Source: Hymenolepis diminuta
Lineage: Eukaryota; Platyhelminthes; Cestoda; Cyclophyllidea; Hymenolepididae
Reading direction: 5' to 3'
Length of the DNA stretch: 64,000 bases
Assembly (NCBI GenBank): GCA_900708905.1
Contig: CAADRB010000004.1
Coordinates: forward strand, 4,254,180 to 4,318,179
The notes below the pieces were generated by a model. The model saw only the letters and a list, made by a program, of their open reading frames with translations, had not been told where the DNA came from and searched no databases. Numbering within the stretch: the stretch's first letter is position 1; each line of letters begins with the position of its first letter. This document shows, piece by piece, positions 49,850-61,700 of the stretch. The translations under genes were made by a program, and so were the position numbers.

Positions 49850-50201
49850 CACAGTAACACAAAAACTAGTTTTAGTTGTAGAAAGCAACCGAAATCGGTT
49901 AACAGAAATTCCAACAAATGATAAAGAGAATGGGATCAGAAAGATGCTGAGAGCAATGTTAAGACATCAGAGAATCTTACCTCATTCCATTTTTGGATTC
50001 GGGTTGTACACACACTAAATAGGTAGTCAAATTTTCAAAATTCGAATTTCATGATTCGTCTCGTGAATTGCAGCAAATACTTACCTGTGATGTGCAGTGC
50101 TCACTGACCGGTATTTTAATCAATTACGCTCGATCTTGTAACTCCAACTAGTTTTTTATTCCAATGATTGAGAGGGCAAAGTGGCCTTGCGTAAATATTC
50201 A
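49850..50201 (-). repeat. Inverted repeat arm 2 (352 bp)
   Basis: Near-perfect inverted copy of 46257-46609, 3.2 kb away. The 3' end of locus 3 and the N gap lie between the arms. Confidence 0.95.
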
Positions 50202-53200
50202 ACTTTATTCTACTAATTCTAAGATAGTTCCGAATTCTAAAATGAAATATAGGCCTTAAAGTATTTTAATAATTAATAAAGTATCTTTTGTGTTAATATT
50301 AGAAGAAAAAATGCACTTAACGGGTTTACCCAGTTATTCAAATAACATTTTTCTATCGCATATCTGCCCATGACAATCCGGAATACTTTTACAAGTTAAA
50401 AGGAAGCAGCGAATGAACTTCTTTGATTCATGTATGCATTGATTTGTCGGTGTTCCCAAAAGGACTTCGTAATGTCTTTATGCCCAAATTTCGCGAATTT
50501 ATTTCCTCTTGTTACAACCAAGAGCAGGTAGATGATACCGTTAACGATTTTTCAAATAGCAATGGTCACTGGAGTTCATTCTAATGTGAACTCTGATAAT
50601 ACCCTCCTAGTTAATCAAATGGGCAATTAATTGTGGACATTACGGGCATGAATTTACCTAAAAACCCAGGGATAGTTTCTGATATTTTAAAATAGGAGCA
50701 CTAGAATATGAAGCAGTAAACTACCACATTACATAAATATATGCATCCGGTATCTGAAAAATATATAAAGTAAGTCCTTTTCGATACTCTACTAATTTCG
50801 GATGCTTTTTCATGATAAGAACAGCAATTTTTACCCTTGTGGTGGATAAGGAATAAATAAAACGGGAGGAAATTAGACATTGAAATTTCGAACAATAACG
50901 TGACTGCGCCATAAGGAGCTATTATTAAAGGTGTAATCTAGAAATAAGTGATATTATTTTCACGGCAAAGAGAGAAAATTACATCAACAAGAGTTACATT
51001 GACAATATTCTAAAATGTTGAGAAGGCTTCTTAAGGCGAAGAGATTTAGAGTAACCCTATATCCTATCAGAATAACTACTTTAGGAGGCAGGCCACATCA
51101 GGACAAGAGATATACTCCTTACCAACCGACTAATGATCTTCCTTAGGGCTGACAGAAAGCAAGAGCATTTCCTAATGAGAAGACTAGGAGTGGAGAATAA
51201 AAGGTATACTGAAGAACCATAAAGAACGGGAGGGAGGGTTAAGACGAGAATTAAAATTTGGAAGAGTAGAGGAATGAAAATGGGATTGAGAGAGAGTTTA
51301 AATTACGTATGCAAGATGGTCGGTTCTCCTAACTCTTATACCCCTTAATACATCTATTTTGTCAGACGATAATATGTTCCCTAATATACACATTGCATGT
51401 AGTATTTTCTGTACTTTAAATAGATTTTTATTAAAACACATAATAGAGGCATGCAAAAATGAAATGCCATAAAGTCTATAAGATATTTAAATGATGGAAA
51501 TAAGGACTTAAAAGCACCCCGATTACAAATGGTGAGAGCAGGCGACCTTCTTCTTTATGACCGCCTAACTGTACCACCCGATGACTATGCAGCCTGATCA
51601 AACCAATGGCCACACTGAGCTCCCGGTTCGGCTACATCATTGGTACCCTCCGTGTGCATCATAGGATACTTTGTGCACGTGCTTCAGTTTAGCCCAGGAA
51701 AGTCACATGCCTACTTCTAAAAAGCCAGGGGCTTACAACGTATTTCGACCTTTGTCTGATGAGGTACCAAAAAAATCATCATCTGAGAGTTAGAACAGAG
51801 TACACAAATGAAGAAAGAATGCAACGGGTTATATGTTCGTGTCAGGCTTCTAGTAAGGATACTCTACGAAATTAACTCATTGAAGGGAATTACCTGAGTA
51901 TATCATCACAGTTATCCTGATCTTCGAAGTCAGATAAATTTTCACTCTCCAGTGTTGCTTTAGGGTCGATTACCAAATAAAAGTAGACTTAATTACTAAG
52001 TTAATGCATCGACGAACTCTCTCCCCTGAAAAACGGTTAACTCAAACAATCTCAAATAGAGTGAACACAAAGAGTGGGCTAACAGTATTTAATGTTATTG
52101 TGAAAATGCGGCTAAGATCCATCGTTAACTAATTGAGGAACTTGATTTCCCATTCTTTAAAAATAGACCTGCACTCATAAATCAAGTCGAACTCATCAAA
52201 TTTGTTTCGAGCGCTGATGCAACAACTCGACTCCGGTGATATTAATCTGTTAAAAAGAAAAACTACGTTATTTCTGTAACCTCAGCAAATGCTGGAAGAA
52301 TCCATAAGTTCCACAAGATCTCTCAGTGACCTCAACATTATCTTCATATATGCCTTTGCCAAATTACCAACAGATGAATGAAAAGAGGAGAGAGCAAATG
52401 TCAAGCTGAACACCAGCGCAACTGCAGCAGGAGCTGATCAATATGATACCCACTCAACAATTACTTAGTGTCAAGCGCCGATACAAAGTTCTACAAGGAC
52501 ACCTTGTTTTACCATGTTTAGTTAGATAAAAGGTGAGCCCCCAAGTAATACTGATAGCCTGATACGGGACTAGGCTCAACACACATTAATCGCACCCAGT
52601 TCGTCGTAATAGAAGAGATATTCACAGCTCCTCAATAAATGCCAATTTTTACTACAAGCTGTCTACCGTTGCAATGTCAAAACTAACCGACAGTAACTTT
52701 AATTCAAACTTAGCCTTCGAAGGACATCTTAATTTTCGTGGTAAGCACAATCTGCAATTACCATACCCTCATCAATATCAAGGAAACTGTATATCTGCAG
52801 ACCAGCCAGGCTATTAGCAGAATGACGCCTGGTTTCTGATTTTTAGAAGCATCCTGAGATCAATGTCAGTTCGATATTAGCGTTTATGTTAATGTATATG
52901 AATAGACCACGCAAATAAAACGATATTGTACAGTCATTCAGGCTTCCGGGCTTCCCCATATACCTCGTCCTTCTACTTAAAATCGACTTCAACATTTGCG
53001 AACCCCATCAGTTTTATACTGGATACCGCAGAAATAGTACAAGAGAAAGAAAACGCATGCCTGGTAGGAAGTGTGTATACATCATGAAATACCATCCCAT
53101 ATACTTTAAAATTTAATAATTGAGTGACCCAGAGCCTACACCTTGAATAGATTATAGTACATGATACGTCTGAGTGGATTAAACAGAGACGCTAATGGGA

Positions 53201-53597
53201 AGGTCAAGCTAGAGTAATACATAGTTCAACAATTTCACTGTATGCCAATGTTCGCAGTAAAGAAAGCAAGGCCCTTGAAAATTTGATGCAGCTGAAACGT
53301 TACAAATCGGAATGTCATCCTCAACGTTGACAAAGGCTTCAACGGGAATCTAATGAAAACGTAAAAGCCAATTTTATTCAAGGTTCACTTATACATGCGT
53401 CCGCTCGTCCGAAGAGAAAAAAAACGGAATATTTAAAAATAACGGACAAGTTGTTATAATATATGTATAAATAGTATGTTTGGATGACAGGATAGGAAAA
53501 GACAAATAAGCGTGGATAATAAAATACAAGCATAAATTGCAGTATAATGCATAGAAAATCACCATAAACTAGAGAAATCGTTAGCACAAAAAAATAA
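50202..53597. other. Intergenic, repeats only
   Basis: No intact gene. Positions 51030-51500 resemble the locus 3 intron at 39420-39850 in the same order (GATCTTCCT, AAAGTCTATAAGAT). A short GAGTTCATTC...GTGAACTCT element lies at 50570-50600. From 51500 to 53400 frames are broken on both strands. Confidence 0.5.
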
Positions 53598-53603
53598 TTT
53601 ATT
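53598..53603 (-). terminator. Poly(A) signal of the CCDC137-like gene
   Basis: AATAAA on the minus strand, 50 bases after the TGA stop. Confidence 0.7.
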
Positions 53604-53652
53604 CATTTCTTACAAATAACGTTTTGTACAAATATTCAATATTCACCGCAAA

Positions 53653-54614
53653 TCACGAGAACGGTTTCCTAGCAGGAAACAAAAACATATTTAATACATT
53701 AAAAGGTATGAAATAATAATAGCGAAAAACAATGCAGAAGACTTACTGTTCAGGAAACGGCACAGTACCCCTCCCAACCTTTTTTGGCAAGGTCGTAAGA
53801 GAAGGAGGAGCCAAAACGACCTCTCCAAACTTGACCTTGTCCTTCAAGTGCTCATAACCGGTCCGACGTTTATCAGCTCTAAACGCTTTCTTCACGGCCT
53901 TTTTCTCTGCCAGTCGCCTAAAAGAGTAACATTTATCGCCATAAGCGTTTGCTTACTTGAGAGATTTTTTGGTCTTACTGGATTTAAATGTTTCCGGGTC
54001 AACCATCGGAGCCTAAATAGAAACTACAGAGAAGAAATCAAAGTCCTACTTTGTCCTTCTTCGCTCGAGAAATTTTCAATAATTCATCTTGAACAATGCG
54101 ATCTAAACGGAGAGCATAGCTTTCTGGAGTTTCCTTCTTTCCCCGACTTGGAATCTTTTCAGGGAGTTTTTTATTGCATGCTTTTGTATCGCCCTCATCT
54201 ACAAATATATGTATATACAAAAGAAATGGAGAGTTTGACTTACTTGAACTGTAGCGATAGGGATTTGACTTATTATCGACGATATTAATTCGCGCCATCA
54301 TCTCGCGAAAACTGGATGGAGGCTTCTGGTCGTCATCATCATTTGGATCTAGGTCAAATTTGCTGTTTCTAAGACAAGGTATGATTTGATTCAAAGACCT
54401 ACTTACTGGGTGCCGCTCCACAGAGGGACAATTTGCTTTATTTTTTTATGTTTTCGCGTCTTCAATCCGCGAGTTATAAGAACTGGCTTAATGCGTTCTG
54501 GTTTTTTTGATGAGTTAGTCTTCTTCTTTTGTGACTGAGAGTTTCTAACCTTACGGGCTTAAAAATAAAAACTAAATATTATTTCTTACCTCTCTTTTGT
54601 GCTATTTTCGACAT
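53653..54614 (-). CDS. CCDC137: CCDC137-like protein, complete, seven exons
   Basis: Exons (minus) are 54614-54590, 54557-54407, 54368-54244, 54198-54050, 54012-53957, 53917-53747 and 53668-53653. They total 693 bp, 230 residues, with all GT..AG junctions in phase. Residues 9-50 are Lys/Arg-rich. FREMMAR (79-85) matches the conserved FREIM block of the family. The segment with GKKETPESYALRLDR matches its KGESD-AY block, and the strongest match is KFGEVVLAPP (198-207). The family is nuclear and nucleolar, associates with chromosomes in vertebrates, and is rich in coiled-coil and basic stretches. The vertebrate protein is longer (about 290 residues), so the C-terminus is shorter here. Introns are very small: 32, 38, 45, 37, 39 and 78 bp. 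The alternative end at an in-frame TAA in the last donor (53745-53743) would lose only five residues. Confidence 0.9.
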
Positions 54615-57600
54615 CTTTAATAAATATATTAGCTAAGAAAACAAAGAAAAGAGCGGTTACACTGATGATGCAAATTTGGTTTGGCAGATGTAAATTAAAT
54701 AAGACGATTAAAAGAACAATAGAAAAAACGGACTTAATGATTGAAGCACAAACAAGCTATGCAGCTTAAATAATACGTATAAAAAAATAAACAATAAGCA
54801 ACACACAACAACCCAATGTTAAATAGAGACTGTAAGTTACAGACCACAAAGATGAGAAAAGTACCGAAACCAGGCTAAACTAACGACTAGGCCGACCAAT
54901 AGGAGGGCTCCTTAACTCAAAGCACCCAATCACCCGCTAGCAAAAATTAGATAGACCAATGACAACGTTGCACGCCGACGAAAAGACTATATATGTCGTC
55001 TTCTTGTGCTCAGCGTAGCCGATTTTTTGTCTTCTTTTCCCGCTTATTCTCCCTAATCCTCAACCTTCCGATGAATACTTGTACCTCTAGTCGACCCTGC
55101 CTATAATAAATCCTTCTGTATATACTCGACTCATCTTACACACAATGTTGTTTTAAAATGTGCGAAAGTTAAATACGACATCCGAAAATGAATAGAGTAA
55201 GTCGTGGATGCGGTCATAAATTTGTTTTAGCAAATAAAATATTATTTCTTATTTAATCAAGATGATGCATTACAATCTGCACATGATTATCGATTTCTGA
55301 ATCAAATATCAATCTAATTGTTCGTAAAGTATACAATTAGCGAACTAAATTTATTTATCAGATTACAGACTTGGTATTAACTACTGTTATTACGGCAAAT
55401 TTCTATGCTGATAGTGTTGACAATTGAAAATTAGCAGTGCGTATATCCTTAGCTTTAGTATATGTATTTGGAACTTCAATGGCACGATATTTTTTACATT
55501 AACAAACATTATATACCTTGCACATAATACTAACAACTTTCAAAGTAAGTTGGGGTTCTATTTTTGAATCAAAGATTATTGTTATTTTGATGCTAAATTT
55601 GAAATTAAAGGAAATCGCAGCACATTTACAAGTAATTCAAAATTGGTTCAAAGTGGAGATAAGAGTACTACCCTGAGACACACGAAGATTTATTGTATTG
55701 AGGGCGAAGCATAAATTTTGTCATTTATTAGTTTAACAAATAGCCAAATATGATTACAAGTTAAGGAATCCCAGGGAGATAGATCAGCAGATCTTAGCCA
55801 TTAACTTCTATAACCGAGTGGCCCTAACCTCTGCAAAATGGCTATAGACAGCAGATTTTAATTAACACCGATAAGATCGAGACAACAGCATCCATAAGCG
55901 TTCCACACAGATGCCAATCATCATTTGGAAACGTGACCGGCGTCTCAGGATGAAAAGGTTACACTAAGTTCTACTTTGTTTGCCATATAAATTGGATTGG
56001 ATTTCCTGGCTCCATCCGAACTGATCCAGCGACTTAAGTGACTTAACTTTTTCATGCTATTCCTTCAATGTGATTCAAATCCCCATCTTCGTACGAATAT
56101 CAACACCAAACAACGCTTAGTGGGTTTTGCATGTTTTCAATTCACTTACTGATAACAATCGCAAAAGAATACCATCATTTTCCACTTCAGGCGCAGTGAG
56201 CTGAAATATAAGCTCACGTTATTACCTTATCATTCAGTCATTTACGAAGGTAATTTACTGATGGAATGCTTGTGAATTCTGACTTGCACAAATAATTTTG
56301 CTTAATTTGCATTAAATATTTGGTAAGAAATAATTCTATTGTACGATCATTGAAAAAATACTACCAACAGTCTTTAATTTTTAGGAAATGTCGTAACTCC
56401 TCTGTAAAGATGAATTTCGTGAGTCGCAATTTAAACGCAATACTTAACTAGTCAGATATCGCCATTAGTTTGTACACAATAATTATTTCGTTCAAATCTA
56501 AAAGAACGCAATCTTAAAAAATGCATTCGTAAACTTCAAAACTAAATGTTAAGGGACATCAATTTTGAGATTTTAAACACAGATTGATATTTAAGAATAT
56601 GTATTATCAGTTGAAAAAAATGTGATAAAATACCTGAGAACCATTTTTGTTTTCTTATTATACCGAAAAATAATATAGCACATATTTGCTTTTAATACTT
56701 TCCAATAATTGAAGCAAATTGTCTTCAATTTAAGAATATGCGTCATTATGGTTTAGAAGAATTAATCTTAAAAATATTCATATAAATATGTTCGAGTCTC
56801 TATTCATATTCCAACCTCTGTCAACCCTCATTTACACTCTATTAAGACCAATGACAAAATAAACGTATTCAGCATTTGGACGATAACATTTATAGGGTTC
56901 TTAGATAATGGGAAATAGTGCAAAGACAATCATACATCACTGTTAACTTTTTGAAACCGATAAATTCAACACGTAGGAACCTCAATAACCACATTTAATT
57001 ATTTTGTTTTGACTTGACTATAGCTGTTTTAGAGATCAATAAAGATCGCTGCAGTACAATCAGCACATAGGATGAAAAGTGGAGTAGAAAGTGCATTCAA
57101 ATAGAAAAAAAATGTTCGAACATAACGATTTAATGCAATTTAAGGTTGTTTTAAAATAATGAAGTAATTTTAATTTCTGTAAAAACCAGTTGGTGGAAAT
57201 AAAAGGCAAAAATGTTATTAGTAAAGAATATTAATAAAAGATATAATTTTGATCGTCTATAGTTTGGACTCTGTCGGTATTGTAGTAAATTCAAAATTAA
57301 ATAAAAATACAAGTTGGTAAATTCATTCATTTATAATTAAACGTAAGTATTTTTAACAAATGAAAAATAAATATATAAAAGAAATGAAAATCACATTCTA
57401 ATTACTTATGTCACACCAGGTTATTCCGCCAACGTAGGCGCTCGCTTTCATCTCTCTTTTCAATAATTCCGACATTTTTCTTCCGAATGAGTAACAACGA
57501 ATCGGGCAACTCGGTGAAGAGTAAGTGTAATTTGACAATCAGGGCTTTCGCTAATGTGTGCGAAAAGGGATGAGTATTCTCAGTGTTTGACTTTATAACT

Positions 57601-58745
57601 TTCAGATAAGCCTCACGTAAAAGCTTATGCATGCCTCAATGTAGTTGTGCACTGAAAAATGTATTGGTGTTTATTGTGGCTTGCTGAAATTTATATTTTA
57701 AATGCGTATAAGATGCTTCTTTTATTTAACTCAAGATCTGCTACAAAACTTGGCCACTTAACGAAGCGTTTTAACAATTACTTCAGTTTCATCGAACCTC
57801 ATACCTGATTGACAATCGTATTTTTATTGACGAATTTTTCACGATCGTCGAATCATAATCGTTATTCATGTATTGTGGGACTCGGTGTGTTATTCGCCCA
57901 TTGTCATTTTAATGTTATGCGAAGATTTGCCTAATTTGTTAGAAATTGCAGTTGAATAACACTCATAAGTTGTATGCTTTACCAGTTTCTTAGTTCGCTT
58001 CTCTGCTAATCGCTTACAGGATGTACTTGTGGTTAAAATTATAGAACCCCTAGTATAGCTGACTTCATCTCTAGTATAATATAACCCCTGTATATTTTGT
58101 TCATTTATTAGTAAGTAACATTTTCTAGAGATGGTAAGCTATATGCTTTGTGTTTGAACTGAAATTAAGTTTTGTCATTCGTGTTTTCGATTTGGATGTT
58201 CATTTTTTCGTTTTATTTTAGAATTGGGTCGTGTGTTCTAATTTGCAGTAATGTAAACCATGTGTGTGTTTGTCTAAACCAGTTTAAACACATTTGAGTT
58301 TTAGCTTATTTTCTTCAGCATCGGGTACGTTATGAACCTTCTCCCCCACTCACATCCACACTCAAACACTGCTTATATTACACTTTTGTCCCCTAGTCTC
58401 TTATATAGTGTACCTAAGCGCACGTATGTGAACTCTGAGTCCAAGCATGTATACTCTCGTGTCTTAGAAATGTTACCTGGTTTTCTTATTGATCACCTCC
58501 CAGATTAGAATACGCGTCGTTTACCGTAAGCAATTGGTGGTTATTTGCTCAGTTTGTCTGTTGGCGCAAGCACGTTATTGTTAATCGGATATACCAGTAT
58601 ACTCCTGCAATTTAACTCCTTGTACCACCCTTATCGCTATTCCGTCTCAATTTAACCCCCGCCATATCGTGATTTGACCTCTTTTCCAGTATTTTTGCTT
58701 ATATTTTTCTTAAGTAATCCTTAAACTAACCTCATTGTATTTTAG
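54615..58745. other. Space between the CCDC137-like gene and the RS-protein gene
   Basis: AT-rich. It should contain the promoters of both divergent genes and the 5' exon(s) of the RS gene, which I cannot place. One small open frame is listed separately at 57411-57632. No repeat or RNA gene recognised. Confidence 0.5.
57411..57632 (-). CDS. Small open frame, hypothetical
   Basis: 73 residues from an ATG (MHKLLREAYLKV...) to a TAG/TGA-bounded stop, Leu/Lys/Arg-rich with the composition of a small soluble or helical protein. It is not recognised. It sits divergent to the RS-protein gene. In AT-rich DNA an open frame of this size can occur by chance. Confidence 0.25.
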   Translation of the reverse strand: MHKLLREAYLKVIKSNTENTHPFSHTLAKALIVKLHLLFTELPDSLLLIRKKNVGIIEKRDESERLRWRNNLV

Positions 58746-61700
58746 CTTCAAAGTCAAATTCAACCTTGGATCCTGTACGTTTTGATCGTCTTTTTTAATA
58801 TGTCTACCAGATTAACTCAATTTGAGAATATCTTACTTTTGGTATTTTAGAACGGGGCATCAGGAGACTCGAGTCAGCCCAATAACCACGAGTAAGTTTT
58901 TCATATTAAAAGAATAAATCAGACTGCATATACGAAGCACGAGATTAGTTCCGACTAGAGTAGATTTCATTGATGAACATAAGTCTACTTTCATTCCCTG
59001 CCTTTTATGCAAATTTAATTACATAGATTTGATGCTTTGTGAGCGAAAGGTATGTGTACAGACAACGCCGATTGCTTCCTAAACAATTAGCAGCATGTCC
59101 CATATATATTCAACCATGTGTAATTTGTACACCTGTTCTTCTTTGCCAACAAAGCACGTTTTTGCGTTGTTTTATTCGTATCTTCAGTTTACCATAGCCT
59201 AGGATAATAGCACTAAACTCATAATCTTGTTTTTTTTTGTTTATAGGACTGCGCTATCCTTTCCCCTCAAACGCAATGCAGCTGCATTACAAGAGCCACC
59301 CTCCGTGTTTGAAAAATCGCCCGAAGTTCGAAGGTCGTCAAAACGCCCATTGGTGAAATCTGATGAGAGAACCCCTAAGAGAGCTCGCAGGGATTCCAGT
59401 GCGTCCAAGAGTAAGAAATCTGAAGACAAATCCGATAAGTTAGGTATGTTCGTTTTTGATTGTCTTTTTGATTCTCTGAAATTTTGCTTTTTTTTTTCAA
59501 GTTTTCTGTTTATTAGGTGACGAAAAACTCGCTAATCACGAGAGAAGTTCGTCCAAAGATTCCCATTCGCGTCGTTCGCGCAAGAGGACAAAAGAGAAGC
59601 ATCGAAAGCGCAGTAACAAAAAGCGTACTGATGAGGATGTCAAAAAGGATAAAAGGCAACACGAAAAGACTTCATCTGAAGGCTCTGCGGCCCTTGCAAC
59701 TAATCTTGTTGCGCCCTATAGTTCAGATGAGGAGAAAGAGGCGACGAAACCATCGACACAAAATCGACCCGCTCCTGCCACCCTTCCTCGCATCAAAAGT
59801 GTCTCCTCCCCTAAGGTTAAGAGTGAACGCAAAAAGCCCTCTTCTACAAACACTTCTCCCCAAGATTCTGTTCTTACTAAGGTAACCAAGGAGACTGCTA
59901 AATCGACTTGGGATTCAAGTGACAGCGATTTTGAGACTGCAATAGGAGCCCCAATCAAGTCTTCTCCTCAAGAGAATGGAACTGAAGAGGAGGCGGTTAA
60001 GAAGAAAGAGCGTAGTGTCACTCATAAGCGTTCTCGAGGAAGATCTCCGACAAGATCTAGCAGTAGTAGATCTTCTAGTAGGTCTTTATCTTCCTGTTCA
60101 ACACGAGGTCGAAGGAGTTCTTCCTCTCGTTCTTACTCATCTCGAAGAAGATCTTATTCAACCTCGCGTTCTAGTTCTCGGAGCAGTCGTAGTTTATCTA
60201 GATCTTGTCGAAGACGAAGTCGGTATAAAACACGTAGACATCGCGGTCGCAGACATCGTCGTAGGTCATCTACTCGATCTTTTTACTCCGACAGTTCTTA
60301 TTCAAGGTCTTCAAGTCGTGGTAGGCGGAGAAGAAGGTATTCTCGAAGTAGAAGTGATTCCTATCGTCGAAGGTCTTATCGATCGTATTCCTCTCGAAGT
60401 CGTCGTGGACGGTATTCCTCATCTGGCCGATCACATTCCCGTGATAGCTCCCGATCTCCACCTCCCCCTGTTTGCAGAAGAACTATTTCTAATAGTCGGC
60501 TTTCTAGTAATGTTGTTGTTACTACTTCAGGAGTAATAACTGCTACATCTGTACCTATTAAAAGTACCTTCACTAAAGTTCATAAACCCTCTCAGGTTGT
60601 GGTTGCGGCGGCTAGTGAAGCTGTCAAAAAAGTAACTGGGAGGGTTGACCCTAGCCCACCGACCACACCTCTTTCATTACCCAAACTTGAGGAAACTTCA
60701 TCTTCGTCAAAAGAAGCAGTTATCTCACCTCCAAAAGCAGAAGAGAAGAAAGAGGAGTCTGGAAATGTGGAACCTGAGGTCAAAAAAGAAAATGTTTCAA
60801 ATTACATCGGACCTCAGGTTCCACCGGATATGGCCAAAAAATTGGGTTTAAGTGTAGACACACCATCGACTTCTGGTGGTAATAATGACGCCTGGAAGGC
60901 TCATGTTGGTGCCAAGAAGAAATCGGATAAATTACTGATTGAAAATGTGAAGAAATCAGAAGAGAACAAGGCAGATTTCATGATTCCTCCTGAAAAGGAT
61001 GAGGAATATAGAGGTTAGTGTTCATTTTCGAACCAGTTATTAAGTTCGTCTCTGCAAATTTAGTAGCGCATTGCCTGCATACATTGAGTATTATTCTTGG
61101 ATCCTTAGAAGCTTGAAATTATTTGTTCGTGCATGTTTGTTATTCTCTAGTTAATCTTTCTTTGGCAGCTTTAATTGAAGGGCAAGGTTAGAGACGACAT
61201 TCAGAACTATGATATTTTAATCACTCGATATTCGTCACTACATCTATGATAATTAGCAGAAAATCGGCCTGGATTATAAAATCGAATTAATAACCGCAAG
61301 TAGCGTATCCTTTCAGTTGAAGCTTGATGTTAGAAATAGGTGTGTGGAAAATTGCACACAGCTTTAACGTGTTATTATAACACATCTTTATAGCTACATA
61401 ACTGCCACTGAAGATTTACGTTTACAACCCCTATATATCATTCTATCTCTTTTTCTCCTCCTCTCATTCAGCTCTACAGGCTAAAGCTCAGGCTCACGCT
61501 CAGCAGAGACAGCTGCAAGCAGCTAATCAACAACAACAATTAGCTGCCGTTTCCAATGTCACACCACTTACCCCCGCAGCAGCAGTAGTGTATCCCAATG
61601 GACAACCCGCTGTTGCCTTGCCACAAATTACCATTGAACAACTGAGAGCGAGGCAACATGTGTGTCTTTTATCTGGCCATCAAGATCAGGCTATTCAGTT

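Noticed and set aside
53743..53745. In-frame TAA as the end of the CCDC137-like protein
   Set aside because: It lies inside a strong GTAAGT donor, and a good acceptor with an in-phase short last exon and AATAAA follows. Both are possible but splicing fits better.
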